64,000 nucleotides of DNA, taken from positions 124,001-188,000 of the forward strand of contig JAPDOI010000717.1 of NCBI GenBank assembly GCA_029168955.1, in the 5' to 3' direction. The translations under genes were made by a program, and so were the position numbers. The notes beneath the pieces are model-generated. The model saw nothing but the letters and a program-made list of their open reading frames with translations. It did not search any database and was not told the origin of the DNA. Below, one piece after another: positions 10,802 to 53,601 of the stretch (its first letter is position 1; every line of letters begins with the position of its first letter). Source of the stretch: Aplectana chamaeleonis (taxonomy: Eukaryota; Nematoda; Chromadorea; Rhabditida; Cosmocercidae).

Positions 10802-10802
<1 letters not shown>

Positions 10803-10843
<41 letters not shown>

Positions 10844-10844
10844 T
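10803..10844. repeat. (TAA)n microsatellite, probable LINE 3' tail
   Basis: About 14 TAA units. Read on the - strand it directly follows the 3' non-coding part of the LINE whose coding end is at 10938, and short microsatellite tails are usual for CR1-like elements. Confidence 0.7.
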
Positions 10845-11640
10845 TATTACGTTGTTCAAGACATACGTCAGATATGAAAAGGCAAATAAAGAAACAATAA
10901 GGAATTCACATAAACCGCAGTGCTATTCGGAAAGAATCTATGTTCTTGCCAAACGCTTGAACTGCTCGAAAAGTTGAGGAATCGGCTGTAGACCATGCCT
11001 TAAGGACACATATGCCGAACCCGCTCGACAAGTAAAGCTGAAGCCTCCAAGATCCAAGCTTGGTTTTCTATAGGTAATTTTCACTGAATCACCCCGAGTC
11101 CGCGAAGGTGACAAAGTGTAAAATTGCGAAACATCAACTTTCATGATCCTTGATATCATCTTGAACTCCATACACACATCCCTCACTTTTCGTTGTGATT
11201 GCAAACTACTCAGTTTCAATGAGTTGTTTCTTACTCTCGCTTGGGATATCCTCGAATATATAAAGCCATACGTACAGATGAACAGTTTTCTCGTATAATT
11301 GTTCTGAAGTTTCTCAATCAAGGCAATGCCCCTCTTTTTGTACGGACAGAACACTGTTGTTCCAGTTTCGATAATCGGCCTGACATACGTTTTGTATGCC
11401 TTGAACAGGATCTCCATATCTTTTATGCAGATTTTTGAAAATCAGGAACGTTCGCGCTTGCGCCTTTCTACTTATTATTTTCAAGTATTCAGAGAAGTCT
11501 AACTTGTCATTATAATGGAATCCGAGATCTCTGACATTGTAGACTCTGGAAATACTTTGATCACCGATCATGTGTTCAGACGTAACGTCAGAAGATCCCA
11601 GCCGTATAAAAACTTTTTTTTCGGGGCTTAGGCTTAGACT
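10845..11640 (-). pseudogene. CR1-like LINE, RT C-terminal part, frameshifted
   Basis: Two frames cover one domain. The first (11640-11417) holds YNVRDLGFHYNDKLDFSEYL and KAQARTFLIFKNL, the second (11417-10938) holds KAYKTYVRPIIETGTTVFCPYKK and the thumb region to the end. V-x-D-L-G-x and Y-x-x-Y-V-R-P-I-I-E are standard for the C-terminal RT part of CR1/jockey-type LINEs. A frameshift near 11430 separates them. A sister copy of the same family is at 17186-17944 (+). Confidence 0.8.
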
Positions 11641-11665
11641 TCTGCACATTGATGAATCCGGCCCC

Positions 11666-12232
11666 TGGTGAGGTTGCGGACTCGTCCTAACATACGGTAG
11701 TTCGTAAGTGGTATCACTCATTTTGCCTAAACGGCTGTGATAGAGCGGTGAGTCTGTGTTTCCACCGATATGACTACATCTGTGGATGCCATGAAAACAG
11801 GTGAAAATGTGAAATTGGAAACAGAAACCAATCTTAGTTAGACTCCGTCCATAGCAGACGACCAGCGGTAAAGCGCATGGCGTCGGAGCGTCATGCGCCA
11901 GCGCTGAAATGCTGACGCATAACGCTCGACGGCTGGCGCATTCAATGTGTCCGAGGACGGCACGTGGTTAACGATGGTATCGATAATATTAGTGACAGCC
12001 GCGACTGCCGCTATGACTCCACCGCCAGCGATAGGCCGGCCCCAGTGGTCGCTGGGGAGTCAGATCAATAACGAATGTTAAAGATGCAAACCCCCAGCGT
12101 CACTTGGTGCTTGGTCGTCTGCTATGGACGGAACCTTATTTCGAAAAAAATGAGTGATAACACAATCAGACTACAGTATGCTAGGAAGAGTCCGCAACCT
12201 CACCAGGTACTACTTACATTGCTGTAGACTAT
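11666..12232. repeat. GTCTAC TIR element X, copy 1 (carries a nested MITE)
   Basis: TGGTGAGGTTGCGGACTC (11666) is inverted at 12190-12207, and the right end runs on to GCTGTAGAC-TA. It is homologous to the split copy 49442-50665, where both ends are visible. Its left tip is replaced by the GGGGCC element ending at 11665. Confidence 0.75.
11841..12135. mobile_element. 295-bp MITE with TTA target duplication
   Basis: Starts GACTCCGTCCATAGCAGACG and ends with the inverse (CGTCTGCTATGGACGGAACC). TTA flanks both sides (11838-11840, 12136-12138). The homologous copy of the host repeat at 50573 reads TCAGTTATTTCG without the insert, confirming the ends. A 3-bp TWA duplication is the hallmark of PIF/Harbinger elements; no transposase is encoded. 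Confidence 0.85.
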
Positions 12233-12459
12233 AAATTCTCAAAAAGCTGTCATCCGTTGAAAATAGGTAGCCGTTCTCAAAAATCTCCTCGTTTTCCTGT
12301 GTTGGTGTGAAATTTCCGAAAAAATGTGAAAGTCCAACTCACTGTACTTATGCTTTGCTCATATTTTTATTTATTTTTTAATGTTTCGCAAATATTGATA
12401 ATTAGTTGTGGAATCTTTGCTCTATACTAGGGGAGCACCACTGCGACCTTTCATATAGT

Positions 12460-12619
12460 TAGGTTCGTGGCCTGTGTCCTCAAGAAAAAAAAACGTTTGA
12501 AATCAAACCGCGGCTGGCGCGGCGGTTTAATTCTCAGAGATTGAGATTCAAACCGCCACGCCGGCCGCGGTTTGAATTTACACGTTTTTTCTTGAGGAAG
12601 CAGGCCGCGGATCCAACCA
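12460..12619. repeat. foldback element, 160 bp
   Basis: The left half (GGTTCGTGGCCTGTGTCCTCAAG... AAACCGCGGCTGGCGCGGCGGTTT) is inverted in the right half, with a 20-nt loop near 12530-12550. It would form a long GC-rich hairpin. Confidence 0.75.
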
Positions 12620-13117
12620 TACATTTTTCTTGCTTGTCGGCCATTTTATTGATATTCGTCAGAAAGCAAACAAGGGCTTTCTCACCTCGTTTTCCCTCGT
12701 CTCGCATTTTCCTGTAGCCTATTTTTCTTGTTATTGATAATTCTCTTTTGTCTTTCACGTCCACCAGATTTATTTCATACTTGCGTATTATTGCCATGTC
12801 CCAGAGGTATTTTTTCAATTTTTTTTCTGCACATTCCCCCCCCCCCGTGTTTGTGTAGCAGGAATCAGCGTGTTTTAACAACTCAGTGGCAGAATGATTT
12901 GAGTACCACTGGATGTTGACCCACGCAACACAACTCAAACGAAATCACCGTTGATAGTGACGATCACTTCGAAGAATACCAATTCAACTCACTCCCCGTC
13001 ACTAGGAGTGTCGCGCAGTCCTCAAAGCCAAGTTCCAGTAGCCGAGACAGGAGTAGGTCCACGTATAGCGAAGAGAGCCGATGAAGAGCGTCAATGATTT
13101 TTTTTGTTTTTTTCCAG
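12620..13117. other. no secure gene; region before candidate exon
   Basis: A C-run lies at 12836-12846. On the + strand 12931-13081 translates into a Ser/Asp/Arg-rich run (VDSDDHFEEYQ, SSSSRDRSRSTYSEESR) ending in a stop, in the same frame as the candidate exon that follows; no donor of the right phase joins them. Confidence 0.35.
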
Positions 13118-13381
13118 ACCATGACAAGAACTGATCCAAATGGGAGCGTAGGCTTGGTGTCAACAAAATCCAGTTGCGGCGATAATGGTTCCATTGATTC
13201 GTCGGACGAATTGGATTCTGATGGTTTCTATCTCTCGGGGGTTGGCATTCGTGATGGTATCACGGAGCTTGATGATGCTTACCCATTTCTTGAGCTGAAC
13301 ATCGATTCGGATGCGAAGGGCGCTGCTTCACAGGGTTGCAAGCATGTTGCACAGAACGCCGCACTGAGTGTTGATTGCTGA
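13118..13381 (+). CDS. candidate host exon behind a strong splice acceptor, unknown acidic protein
   Basis: A pyrimidine-rich TTTTTTTGTTTTTTTCCAG ends at 13117, and ATG follows at 13121. The frame of 86 codons (MTRTDPNGSVGLV... to LSVDC) is rich in Ser, Asp and Gly, with two aromatic-containing acidic patches. In nematodes such an acceptor a few bases before ATG would fit spliced-leader addition. The stop falls where similarity to a repeat (13370-13470, compare 60560-60660) begins, so the gene may be truncated by that repeat. No family was recognised; a chance open frame remains possible. Confidence 0.3.
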   Translation, partial: TMTRTDPNGSVGLVSTKSSCGDNGSIDSSDELDSDGFYLSGVGIRDGITELDDAYPFLELNIDSDAKGAASQGCKHVAQNAALSVDC

Positions 13382-14269
13382 TGGCTGGGAGTCGCTTGTT
13401 TGGGAAATTCTACTCATCTCGCAGTATCGAATATTACTGATCAATGATATCGATTTTTCACTTGTTGCAAGAAATGCGAAAATATGTGGTGTTTTTTTTC
13501 TCATTTGTGAGTCACATGTTATAAAAGATCGAATGAGTTCCACCACTCAGCGCCAAGACACGTTCATGTAGTTCGTTGGGTGTTGTGAGCCACTCACGGT
13601 TTTCTGAATACAATCCCTTCTTGCACCCATCCTTTCCGATCCCCGCCATGCATCATGTCCCTATCCAGCATACTGTGGTGTACTTTCCTTTCAAATATTA
13701 CAGTTTTTTGAAATACATTTCTTCCGTTTTTTCATTATTTTGTTGAGTAACACGAGCATTTTTGCTTATTCGGAGTTAAGGCAACGAAGATCATCCATTC
13801 TCGCTTGAGAAATATGGAATGTAAACCAGTTGCACAACAAGGAGTTGAGAGAAGACACAGTAGAATTCAATTGTGGGAAAAAAAGAAGCCGTCCACTGTT
13901 GCTTCATGTGAAAAATTATGTTCTACTATTTTTTAAAACGTTGGGAGCGTGTTTTATAAACTTCATGTGCATAACATTTAGCAGTTGTGAGGAAATGCGC
14001 CCGTGGTTATACGAAGAAAATAAAAGAAGAAACAAATTTTCGCAATATTTTCACTGAATGGGAAGAATATCAATGTTTTGTAACGAATAAACTTCAGAAA
14101 CTATCATAAATCAATTGAAACTAGGGAAAAACGCATTTTTTATACTAGAAAACTGCCTTAGTGTCGATATTTTCAAGAAAATTTATCCGTAATCGAACTT
14201 CTTAGCCATTTTTGTGATTTGTCCTTAATTTTAATGTGTTTTGTGCACTAAAATTGCCGCCGACGCCTA
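13382..14269. repeat. dispersed repeat then unremarkable sequence
   Basis: 13370-13470 is related to 60560-60660 (shared TTGTTTGGGAAATTCTACTC-like and ATCGATTTTT-CTTGTTGCA blocks). The rest to 14269 shows no coding or repeat signal I could support. Confidence 0.4.
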
Positions 14270-14405
14270 AACATCTCGGTCAGCGTAACCCACACTGATT
14301 TGCGCTTTGCGAATCAAGATTGGAGGTGCTGGGTAGGTTAGGCGCTCGGTCAAACTTACCGTCGGTCAACCCAAACCCAACATTCTGTTGATGAATCCGG
14401 CCCCT
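14270..14405. repeat. GGGGCCGGATTCATCAA-type element, one end
   Basis: Ends GTTGATGAATCCGGCCCCTGG, the same terminus as at 11650-11668, and holds the AGGTTAGGCGC block found inverted at 9780. The opposite terminus was not found. Confidence 0.6.
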
Positions 14406-15439
14406 GGTTGTCTGCATATTACTCCGTGGTGAGACCAAGCTAGTGGCTAGCAAATACTGGGTATTCGTGCCAGGCAGTTCTAGAACCGGTGGGTTCAATC
14501 TTAATTGTAGAAAAATCGAAAAAAGGCGTTTTTCTCAAATGCATAATTTTCTGAGCTGCCGCACTGCTAGGTGGTTACAGCGGATGCCAAGGGATGCTTT
14601 GAGCACGGAGAGTTCCAAGATATTTAAAGTTCGGTTAGAGAATATTAACCTACTACAGATCTTAGGCATTGAGGAACAACTGGGTACCAAATAGCGGTTT
14701 TCAGTACGTCATGATGCTGGTGTATGGGTTGGTGAAAGAGCTGGTTGGTTGGCCTGCGCGATAGATGGTGCATGGTTTTGGTTCCCTAGGAATGCTCACC
14801 TGCTGAGCGAGTTTCTGACGGCTATTTGTGATTAATGATTCTCTGTTTCGAGCTTGTTTTCTTTTCCCCTGTTTCTATTGTCTCTTTTACCTCCGATCTT
14901 ACCCTCTGCGGTTTGGAGTTTTTTTACCTATTTAAATAGCCTATTATTCCGAATCCGGACTTCATTTTTCTCCAATACTGGAGCTTTACTGTCGTTCGTT
15001 CGGGTCAGATCAGATAAGCAGGTAAGCTAGATCAGATTTATGAATCAGTTGCTTTTGTGGTTGAATCTAGCGACATCATACACATTGATTACTAGCCCAG
15101 ATACCTTTAAGTGGCGGGAGGCTACATATGTCCTAGGATCGCACTCTGGTAGGGCCCTTGTCCTATCCATTCAGTCGCTCGTTGCCACAATCATAGTCGA
15201 ATGTCACGTGCAGCTGAACCATTTAACACCAAGGAATCGTTTTTGTTACGTTGCTGGTCAGTCCAAAGTTGTTGAATGGTAACGGTGGTCTCCTCTATTT
15301 GAGAACAGTCGTCCGCATACACTGAGTGGCTACAATTCCCTTAGCTCCAATCCTCCGAGTGCTTTGTTGGTTGTCATTAATCGAGTTTTTTATTCATTGT
15401 GTTGTTTTTAGCATCAGTTTTTGTTTCGTTTCATTTCTA
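14406..15439. other. no gene seen
   Basis: Several short open frames without motifs. 14980-15439 may be the body of the LINE whose tail is at 15440, but no protein similarity survives. Confidence 0.35.
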
Positions 15440-15485
15440 GCCGTATTGTGCACGCCGGTGACGGCGTACAAATAAATAAATAAGT
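15440..15485 (+). repeat. candidate LINE 3' tail
   Basis: A small hairpin CGCCGGTGACGGCG is followed by ACAAATAAATAAATAAG. A stem-loop plus short tandem tail is typical of LINE 3' ends; the tail resembles the GAAATAAATAAA end of the LINE at 17944. Confidence 0.4.
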
Positions 15486-16204
15486 AAAAAATATTGACCG
15501 TCAATAGCCTCCAGATGCACCGCGAAAGCTCCCGCTATGACTGATGACAAGAACGCCGTTCTGACGTTGTTTCGTCTTACTAACGGTCCACATTTGTTCG
15601 CGGTAAGGTTTTTCTATCGTCTGAGCTCCGCGCACTTTCGTTAGTGCGGAGGAGGATGACCTTATGACGCTTCTTCTTCTGCTGCCCACAATGTGTCTAT
15701 TTTGGTAAACTCGGTTGTACGTATGGGGAAAACCGGTTCGCCATTTGGGTTAATCGCCATAAGCCCAATCTAACCCGCCGCCGTGCAATGGTGCATGTGG
15801 CGGCCCTCCGAAAAGTGCATAGCCATCCTCACCCCAAAGTGCTCACCTCATCCTGTACGATCCTTTCCATGAAATGCTCTTTCCGAAACTTTGACATTGG
15901 ACAGTTTCAAATCACTGTGGATACCTCATTATCATCTGTCGTGCAGTACGTTTTCAAAATGGAAAAATTAATCCTCGAAAATTAAATCGATCACAGTCAT
16001 AATTTGTTTGGACCGGACGAAAACCCGTGCATTCTTCACCTCGTGCTTACGTAGTCGTGAATGTATAATTCCGTTTCATTGCCGTGTCGGATCCGTTGGC
16101 GCGGCTGCAAAGCTGCGCGAGAAGATGGGAGCGGCTAAACTCAGAAAAAATTAAGACGTTCTCAATGTAAAAAAAGACCTGAAACAATGTATGGTTTCTG
16201 TTAT
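15486..16204. other. no gene I can support
   Basis: Two modest open frames (15689-15501 on -, 15788-15985 on +) have no recognisable motif and no convincing splice sites. Confidence 0.35.
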
Positions 16205-16330
16205 TGGTTTAGTCTGACGCATGGACCAGGCGGCTGGCCGTGCGGGGTCGGCGGCCTCACTGTAGAATGGGGTTTCGATTCTCGCAAGGTGATCTACCCT
16301 CGCAACCCCGTCCTTTCATCAGACTTAGAT
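16205..16330 (+). repeat. tRNA-like SINE fragment
   Basis: GGCTGGCCGTGCGGGG resembles a Pol III A box and GGTTTCGATTCTCGC a B box, about 35 nt apart, followed by AAGGTGATCTACCC. No acceptor stem closes, so it is not a working tRNA gene. Layout is like the clearer SINE copies at 24975-25190 and 39600-39790. Confidence 0.45.
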
Positions 16331-16339
16331 TATTGCGCG

Positions 16340-16935
16340 AATTCTACTTGTAACATAAAGCGGTCAATGTATATCTTTTGCGAGTTATCTCGACCCATCT
16401 ATCGTCCGTGCCTCTCAAATAAGAAGCCGCCCTCAGCAGTCGGGCACGAAATCATCCGATCGAAGGCCATCTTTCCCGCGCGCAAATTTTCCCACCAAGC
16501 AGGGTCGCGGCATCTTGCCTATAAATGACACAGACCATGTGTTTGATGCGATCTTACTGCCCCTCGCTCGCACGCCAAGTGTCGCAAGTAACACACATCC
16601 ATCACGATATTTTACATGTAATGTTTTCAATTGCTGAAAATTGATAATTGTAACATAAGGGACAAATACAACAAACTCAGCATATTTCCTTGAAGGTAAG
16701 TAAGCTGTGAATCATCTCTACCCAAGTAATTTACTTGTAGTTTAACGAAATGACATAATTCAATCCTTCTCAGCAACTGGGGGCCCATGTTGAACACTTT
16801 CTTCAAACCTGCACAGCATACGGGCCGTCTGATACCATGCAGGCGACCGCGGGTCCCATTCACATTTTACCGGGTGGTCACGCGCCCTGGTCGAGCCGTC
16901 GATTCTTCGTTCGTTATTGTTGCTGATAACCGTGC
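16340..16935. repeat. ACATGTAAT repeat family R, copy 1
   Basis: Homologous to 30180-30840: both hold GAGTTATCTCGACC-like, CCCTCGCTCGCA, a GGGCCCATG-TGAACAC block, CATACGGGCCG, and a CACGCGCCCTGG-like end. This copy lacks the 215-bp insert present at 30446-30660. Confidence 0.7.
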
Positions 16936-16945
16936 GCAGGATTAA

Positions 16946-18139
16946 ATGCAGTGTTCACGATAAATTTTACTTCCGATAACTCCACGGTTTACGGAAGGTC
17001 TGGTGCTCTATGTATCAAGGCATGCTTAAAAAGGACACGAAATAGGCCCTCCTTTGTTTACGTTGATTTTTGAGCGTGGAGGAATTGACCGCTAGAAGGA
17101 TGTAACCTATCAGTGCAATGAAGCGATCAGCTCACTTATCAGCACTTTCTTCACTTGATCATTCCTGTAATCTGAGTCTTCATTTTTTTACCATAAGCTG
17201 GACTTCCTAGCTCATTGCAAAAATATCGTTCAAAAAGCGACATACCGGACCTATAACTTGTTCAAGACTATCAAAAGTAAGGATTCCAGAATACTTATTA
17301 AGGCCTATAAAATATATGTCCGTCCAATAATAGAAAGTGGAACCACTGTTTTCAGTCCATACAGAAAGAAGGACATCGAGTTACTAGAACGACTTCAGAA
17401 TAATTTTACTCGTAAACTTATGCTGAGATGCAGTGGGCTGCCCTACGATCGTTTCCCCAATGGTATAGATAGAAACAAGCAGTTAGGTCTGCGGTCCTTA
17501 AGGAGTAGGAGAAATCGTAATGATTTGTCAATGATGTACAAAATCCTGACTGGGAGGGTCTCTGTTGACTTTTCTAACGTTCTGACATTTACTTCTAATA
17601 GAACCAGGAGTGGTGGTTTTGGTATTCGAGGCTCTGTAGCTAGAAGCCAAGTCAGGAGAAATTTTTTCTGCAACAGAGTGTTCCACAAATTTAGATCCCT
17701 ATTGAAGGGAGATGTTTTAGGTATGACACGAGGTGCGTTTAGGACTTTCATCAGGTGCCAAAGAGTTGTTCAGGAATCTTAACTTTGAAACGTACCCTAT
17801 TCTTTTTGTCATAAGTGGTTAAAATTTTTCATTTTTAAGTTGTAGTTTCTGAAATGGCTATCAGCACCTGATTCCGTTGTGTTCCTTTTTTTATTGTATT
17901 ACAACACGTGCGACCATATTGTCCACGTCCATGAAATAAATAAATTCATTTGTTCATTTCGAGGGGGCGGATCTGAGGCACCAGGCGTGTCTGGGGCACC
18001 GAAACGCTTGTTTGCAGCCGTTATTTTGCCGCTCCTGGCTCGTTTTCTACCGTTCTTTCGACACTGGGAGCCTAGGATCCTTCTCGCCTATTATTTCACT
18101 GTGGAAATTCAACGAGGATGATCATCGTGAACGCTGCCT
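16946..18139. repeat. TTAA MITE family A, split by a LINE
   Basis: TTAA flanks at 16942-16945 and 18140-18143; ends ATGCAGTGTTCACGAT and ATCGTGAACGCTGCCT. Without the LINE at 17186-17944 it aligns with 24015-24443 and, inverted, with 49491-49934. No coding capacity. Confidence 0.85.
17186..17944 (+). mobile_element. 5'-truncated CR1-like LINE inside a MITE
   Basis: TTCATTT at 17179-17185 is duplicated at 17945-17951, and the uninterrupted MITE copies have a single site. The frame 17258-17782 encodes the last part of RT: KAYKIYVRPIIESGTTVFSPYRK, then a thumb with LGLRSLRSRRNRNDLSMMYKI, ending RVVQES. The insert ends in GAAATAAATAAA. It is the same family as the - strand fragment at 10845-11640. 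The intact frame suggests it is the younger of the two. Confidence 0.85.
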
Positions 18140-18143
18140 TTAA

Positions 18144-18596
18144 AGGGATCGCCATCAGGGATGTGCGTTTTTCGCCGTTTTCCGGGAAAAAAATCAATAT
18201 CGAAAAAAAAACGAAAAAGTTGAATTTTTTTCGGTTCAAAATTTGCGGTTCTGATGCGACTTGCAGTCGATCCTTCGCTGCCTATAGACGTCTGCAGCAA
18301 GTCTGCACACGCCTTCCATTTTATTTCAGAACCATTTCGCGCAAAAGCAAACGTATAATCTGCCCCTTGCACAGCGGTTCCATTTACTACACTTTATTTC
18401 GATAAAAAAATTAGATTGATTGGGTTGAAATTTCTCGGATTTCCTGTTTTTAATCAGACTAAAACGACTAAGGCGCATCTTTTGAGCATGGTCATATTTT
18501 TCAGGAATAGTAAAATATAAAATTCGGCAGGCGGAAACATCACCAATCTAATAACGCTAATAGATTCCGCACAGCTCATAACCAATATTGGCATTT
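18144..18596. repeat. GGGATGTGCG-type fragment and unremarkable sequence
   Basis: CAGGGATGTGCG at 18156 begins like the elements at 35505, 42565 and 24755. The rest shows no gene. Confidence 0.4.
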
Positions 18597-19015
18597 TGAA
18601 GGCAGCGTTCACGATAATCATTCTCGGTGACTTTTCACAGTAAAATGGTAGGCGAGAAGAACTCTATGTTCTCAGTGTCAAAAAAAAAAACGTAAAAAAG
18701 GCCTAGGAATAGACAAATAATGGATGCAAACAAGCGTTCTGAGATCACCATAACACCTACTGCCCCCTTCACGCCCCATCCACGTGAAGAAATGAACGCT
18801 TGAGGTGGTGATAACATGAAATAATCAAGTCAAGAAAGTGCTAATAAATGAGCTGATCGCTTGATTGCACTGATGGGCATCATCCTTCATAGCGGTCGAA
18901 TCCTCCACGCTCCAAGTCAACGTAAGCAGAGGTGACCCTCTTCTAGCACAAAAACACGGCTTTCGCGTTCTCTTCAAGCATGCCTTGCTGTACAGGGCAC
19001 CAAGGCATGTATAGC
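18597..19015 (-). repeat. TTAA MITE family A, diverged inverted copy
   Basis: Begins AAGGCAGCGTTCACGATAAT and follows family A in reverse (ACTTTTCACAGTAAAATGGTAGG, GCGATCAGC-like and GGCACCAAGGCATG blocks). Its far end is eroded. Confidence 0.7.
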
Positions 19016-19883
19016 TCCATCTAGCGGCAGTGGTAGAATTCAACCTCTGTGTGGACGCGACTCAATGCGTGTGGTTGCGTCGCGGCCATTGCTGTCCAAC
19101 AGCGCCGAAAGACTGAGCTACTGGTCAATGGATTCCACGACGCGACCGCCTAAACTGATTTCAACATGACAGCTCAAAAAATTCACGTGAAAGTGTGCTA
19201 TGCATCACGAACAAATTATGTTCGTCGCTGTACGTTTTTTTCCGTTGAGGTCCATGACTTGCCCACGATTCTCAACTTCTACGAACTCGGTTTTTTTCCA
19301 TAAAGTTAGGGACGACCTTCGAGCCCATAGTTTCGATCTAAAACGCGAAAAACGTGGACACGAATGTTCTGAGAACCACTGCAATTCAGAACATAAAGTC
19401 AACTATAACATTTTCAGAGAGTGTTCAGCGGTACAATTTTGTCAGGATTCACAACAAGTGTAAAATTTCTCACATTAATACGTTGTGTTGTGGATACACA
19501 ACCTCGTGAATGTATATCTAATGTAAAATATATGTTATAGGGCAAAAGGTATTATATTGTATTCCGCTCAGGATCGGACCGGTCATATAAATTGTATAGT
19601 TCATCCATAGCCCAGACATCATTTACAACCCTGCCGGTAGGCATCGTATCCAGAGGTGGTGTCTGGTGACTTTCAGATTTACGGGTGTACCTCTAACGCG
19701 CCGCAATAGGTAATAGACGCGACGGTGCTCGAAGCACGGTGCACCCTTTGTACATATCTATAATTACAGATACGAATGCTATTTGTTTGTGGGGCCGCCT
19801 CCCAAATCTGTATAAAAGGCGGATTTGTAGTATATTAAGTTCGTTCGTCTGGTTTAGTGAATAAACCTTAAAGCCACGATCGT
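19016..19883. other. no gene seen
   Basis: Contains a small inverted GACGCGAC/GTTGCGTC patch at 19055-19145. 19690-19883 on the - strand may be further decayed LINE sequence behind the CR1-like start at 20186. Confidence 0.35.
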
Positions 19884-20186
19884 CTACATACCACAGAGCT
19901 TTTGGCATCCGAAGCACTGGACGCTGGTATGTCTCCAGTTATCATCATTGCCGCACGTGGCGCATAGGTACTTCTGAGCCGGTCCAGGATTCCTCTCCAC
20001 TACGGCCCTTAGCAGGAGAATCCGAAGGAGAGACGCGGCCGGCCAGCACCTCTCCCATGACAAAAACCCTCTTCGCGGAGGGGGTGACGTCGGTTTGCAT
20101 AGAGGTGATCTTCTTTCCTCCACACTGCCACGGCGTGAACGTACGACATCTCGGCAGCATTTCAGTTCTACTCGGGGGCCATACAA
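19884..20186 (-). pseudogene. CR1/L2-like LINE ORF start with 2A-like motif and zinc finger
   Basis: The frame contains LLRAVVERNPGP, close to the 2A ribosome-skipping consensus (D-x-E-x-N-P-G-P), followed by a cysteine module (C-x2-C ... C-x2-C in KYLCATCGNDDNWRHTSVQC and FGCQKLC). Some CR1/L2-like LINEs start with a 2A-like peptide and a PHD-type finger, so the layout fits the N-terminus of their protein. Here the Asp before V-E is changed to Val, which probably weakens or abolishes skipping. The frame stops after the finger; no endonuclease or RT follows. Confidence 0.6.
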
Positions 20187-20467
20187 TCGATTTAGCGATT
20201 AATCTCAGAATCGAAGATTCTCGTGAACACTGCCTTTAATTAGCTTTGACATTTTAATGAATTGACGGAATCCTAATTTTTCTATCAAAAAAGGATAACC
20301 TTCCACTCTCCTAAAATATGAGAATGAGCGTTGTTGAAACCATTCCGATCATTAAGAGAAAATTAGATTTAGTCGAAAATTTTGATATTATTCCAAGCAA
20401 CACCCTAATACATTCATAATCTTGCTTAGAATACAAGAATTTTCGATCGTATTCCATCTATGAAATC

Positions 20468-20487
20468 TTTGTTCCAGATAATTCCAG
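20468..20487 (+). promoter_or_regulatory. candidate spliced-leader acceptor before METTL26
   Basis: TTTGTTCCAG ends at 20477 and a second AG (ATTCCAG) at 20487; the start codon is at 20497. This short acceptor-to-ATG distance is usual for SL-trans-spliced nematode mRNAs. It could equally end a cis-intron from an upstream non-coding exon. Confidence 0.5.
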
Positions 20488-20496
20488 TTGTATATA

Positions 20497-52931
<32,435 letters not shown>

Positions 52932-53601
52932 ATTATTGTTATAAGTATTGTACATATGAACACCTAAAGCATCTTCCATAGTCCTCACCGCAAACGCGAC
53001 ACGGGTGTCACGCGCGTGGCGAGCGGTACAGTACAATTTTCCCCGCGCGTTCAGCGCCTGACACCCATCCAGCATCGCCATGGCGGTTGTTCATGTACAA
53101 ACCGCCACGACTGTTGTACTATCTGCGACTTCCGTCTCATTTCCGCTTCATCATGAGCGCAGCGTCGTGCGCTACCGTGTGGGACAATGTGTGCATGGAA
53201 TTCGCGTGCATTACATTACTGAAGTAAACTTTACCCGCCACTGACATGAAGGATTTCATGGCCGGCTACCGCGCCGAAGAACCCTTCACACTCTACCATT
53301 CGTCCCACGCGTGCCGCACTTGCTGCAAGGACTGTGAAAAATAGAAAAAAACACGTTTGTATCCGTGTAGTAGCTCCGGGACAAACCGTACTGCCGAATT
53401 GAGAGCAATTTGAAAAATTCGCGCCTAAAACTCATAAATACGTACATGACTTCATTTGAATACATGTTATTGCATAAATGACAACACAATGTTACCTATA
53501 CAAGAAAGTAACAGACTAGAAATCACGATCGGTTTCAGAAATGAAAAGCGCAATGTTAATACACGTTTCTAAAGAGCAACATAGTATGCTGGAATACTGG
53601 A
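52932..53601. other. region between METTL26 and the next exon
   Basis: Tail-to-tail 3' intergenic space. 52980-53080 has GCGACACGGGTGTCACGCGC and GCGCGTTCAGCGCCTGACAC, an imperfect inverted GC-rich patch. No AATAAA was assigned with confidence for either gene. Confidence 0.45.

Larger units (their letters stand above)
9747..11665. mobile_element. TIR element GGGGCCGGATTCATCAATGT with LINE inside
   Basis: GGGGCCGGATTCATCAATGT at 9747 is repeated as a perfect inverted copy ending at 11665. The subterminal part (GGCGCCCCTAACCTACC) recurs inverted at 14320-14345. The 1.9-kb interior contains a LINE 3' fragment, an (AAT)n tract and AT-rich sequence without genes (9780-10790). Confidence 0.7.

Noticed and set aside
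12931..13117. A cis-spliced upstream exon joined to 13118
   Set aside because: No GT donor of the right phase exists before the in-frame stop; only a poor GTCGCG would fit.
15501..15985. A small gene on either strand
   Set aside because: Open frames under 70 codons, no splice sites of quality, no recognised motif.
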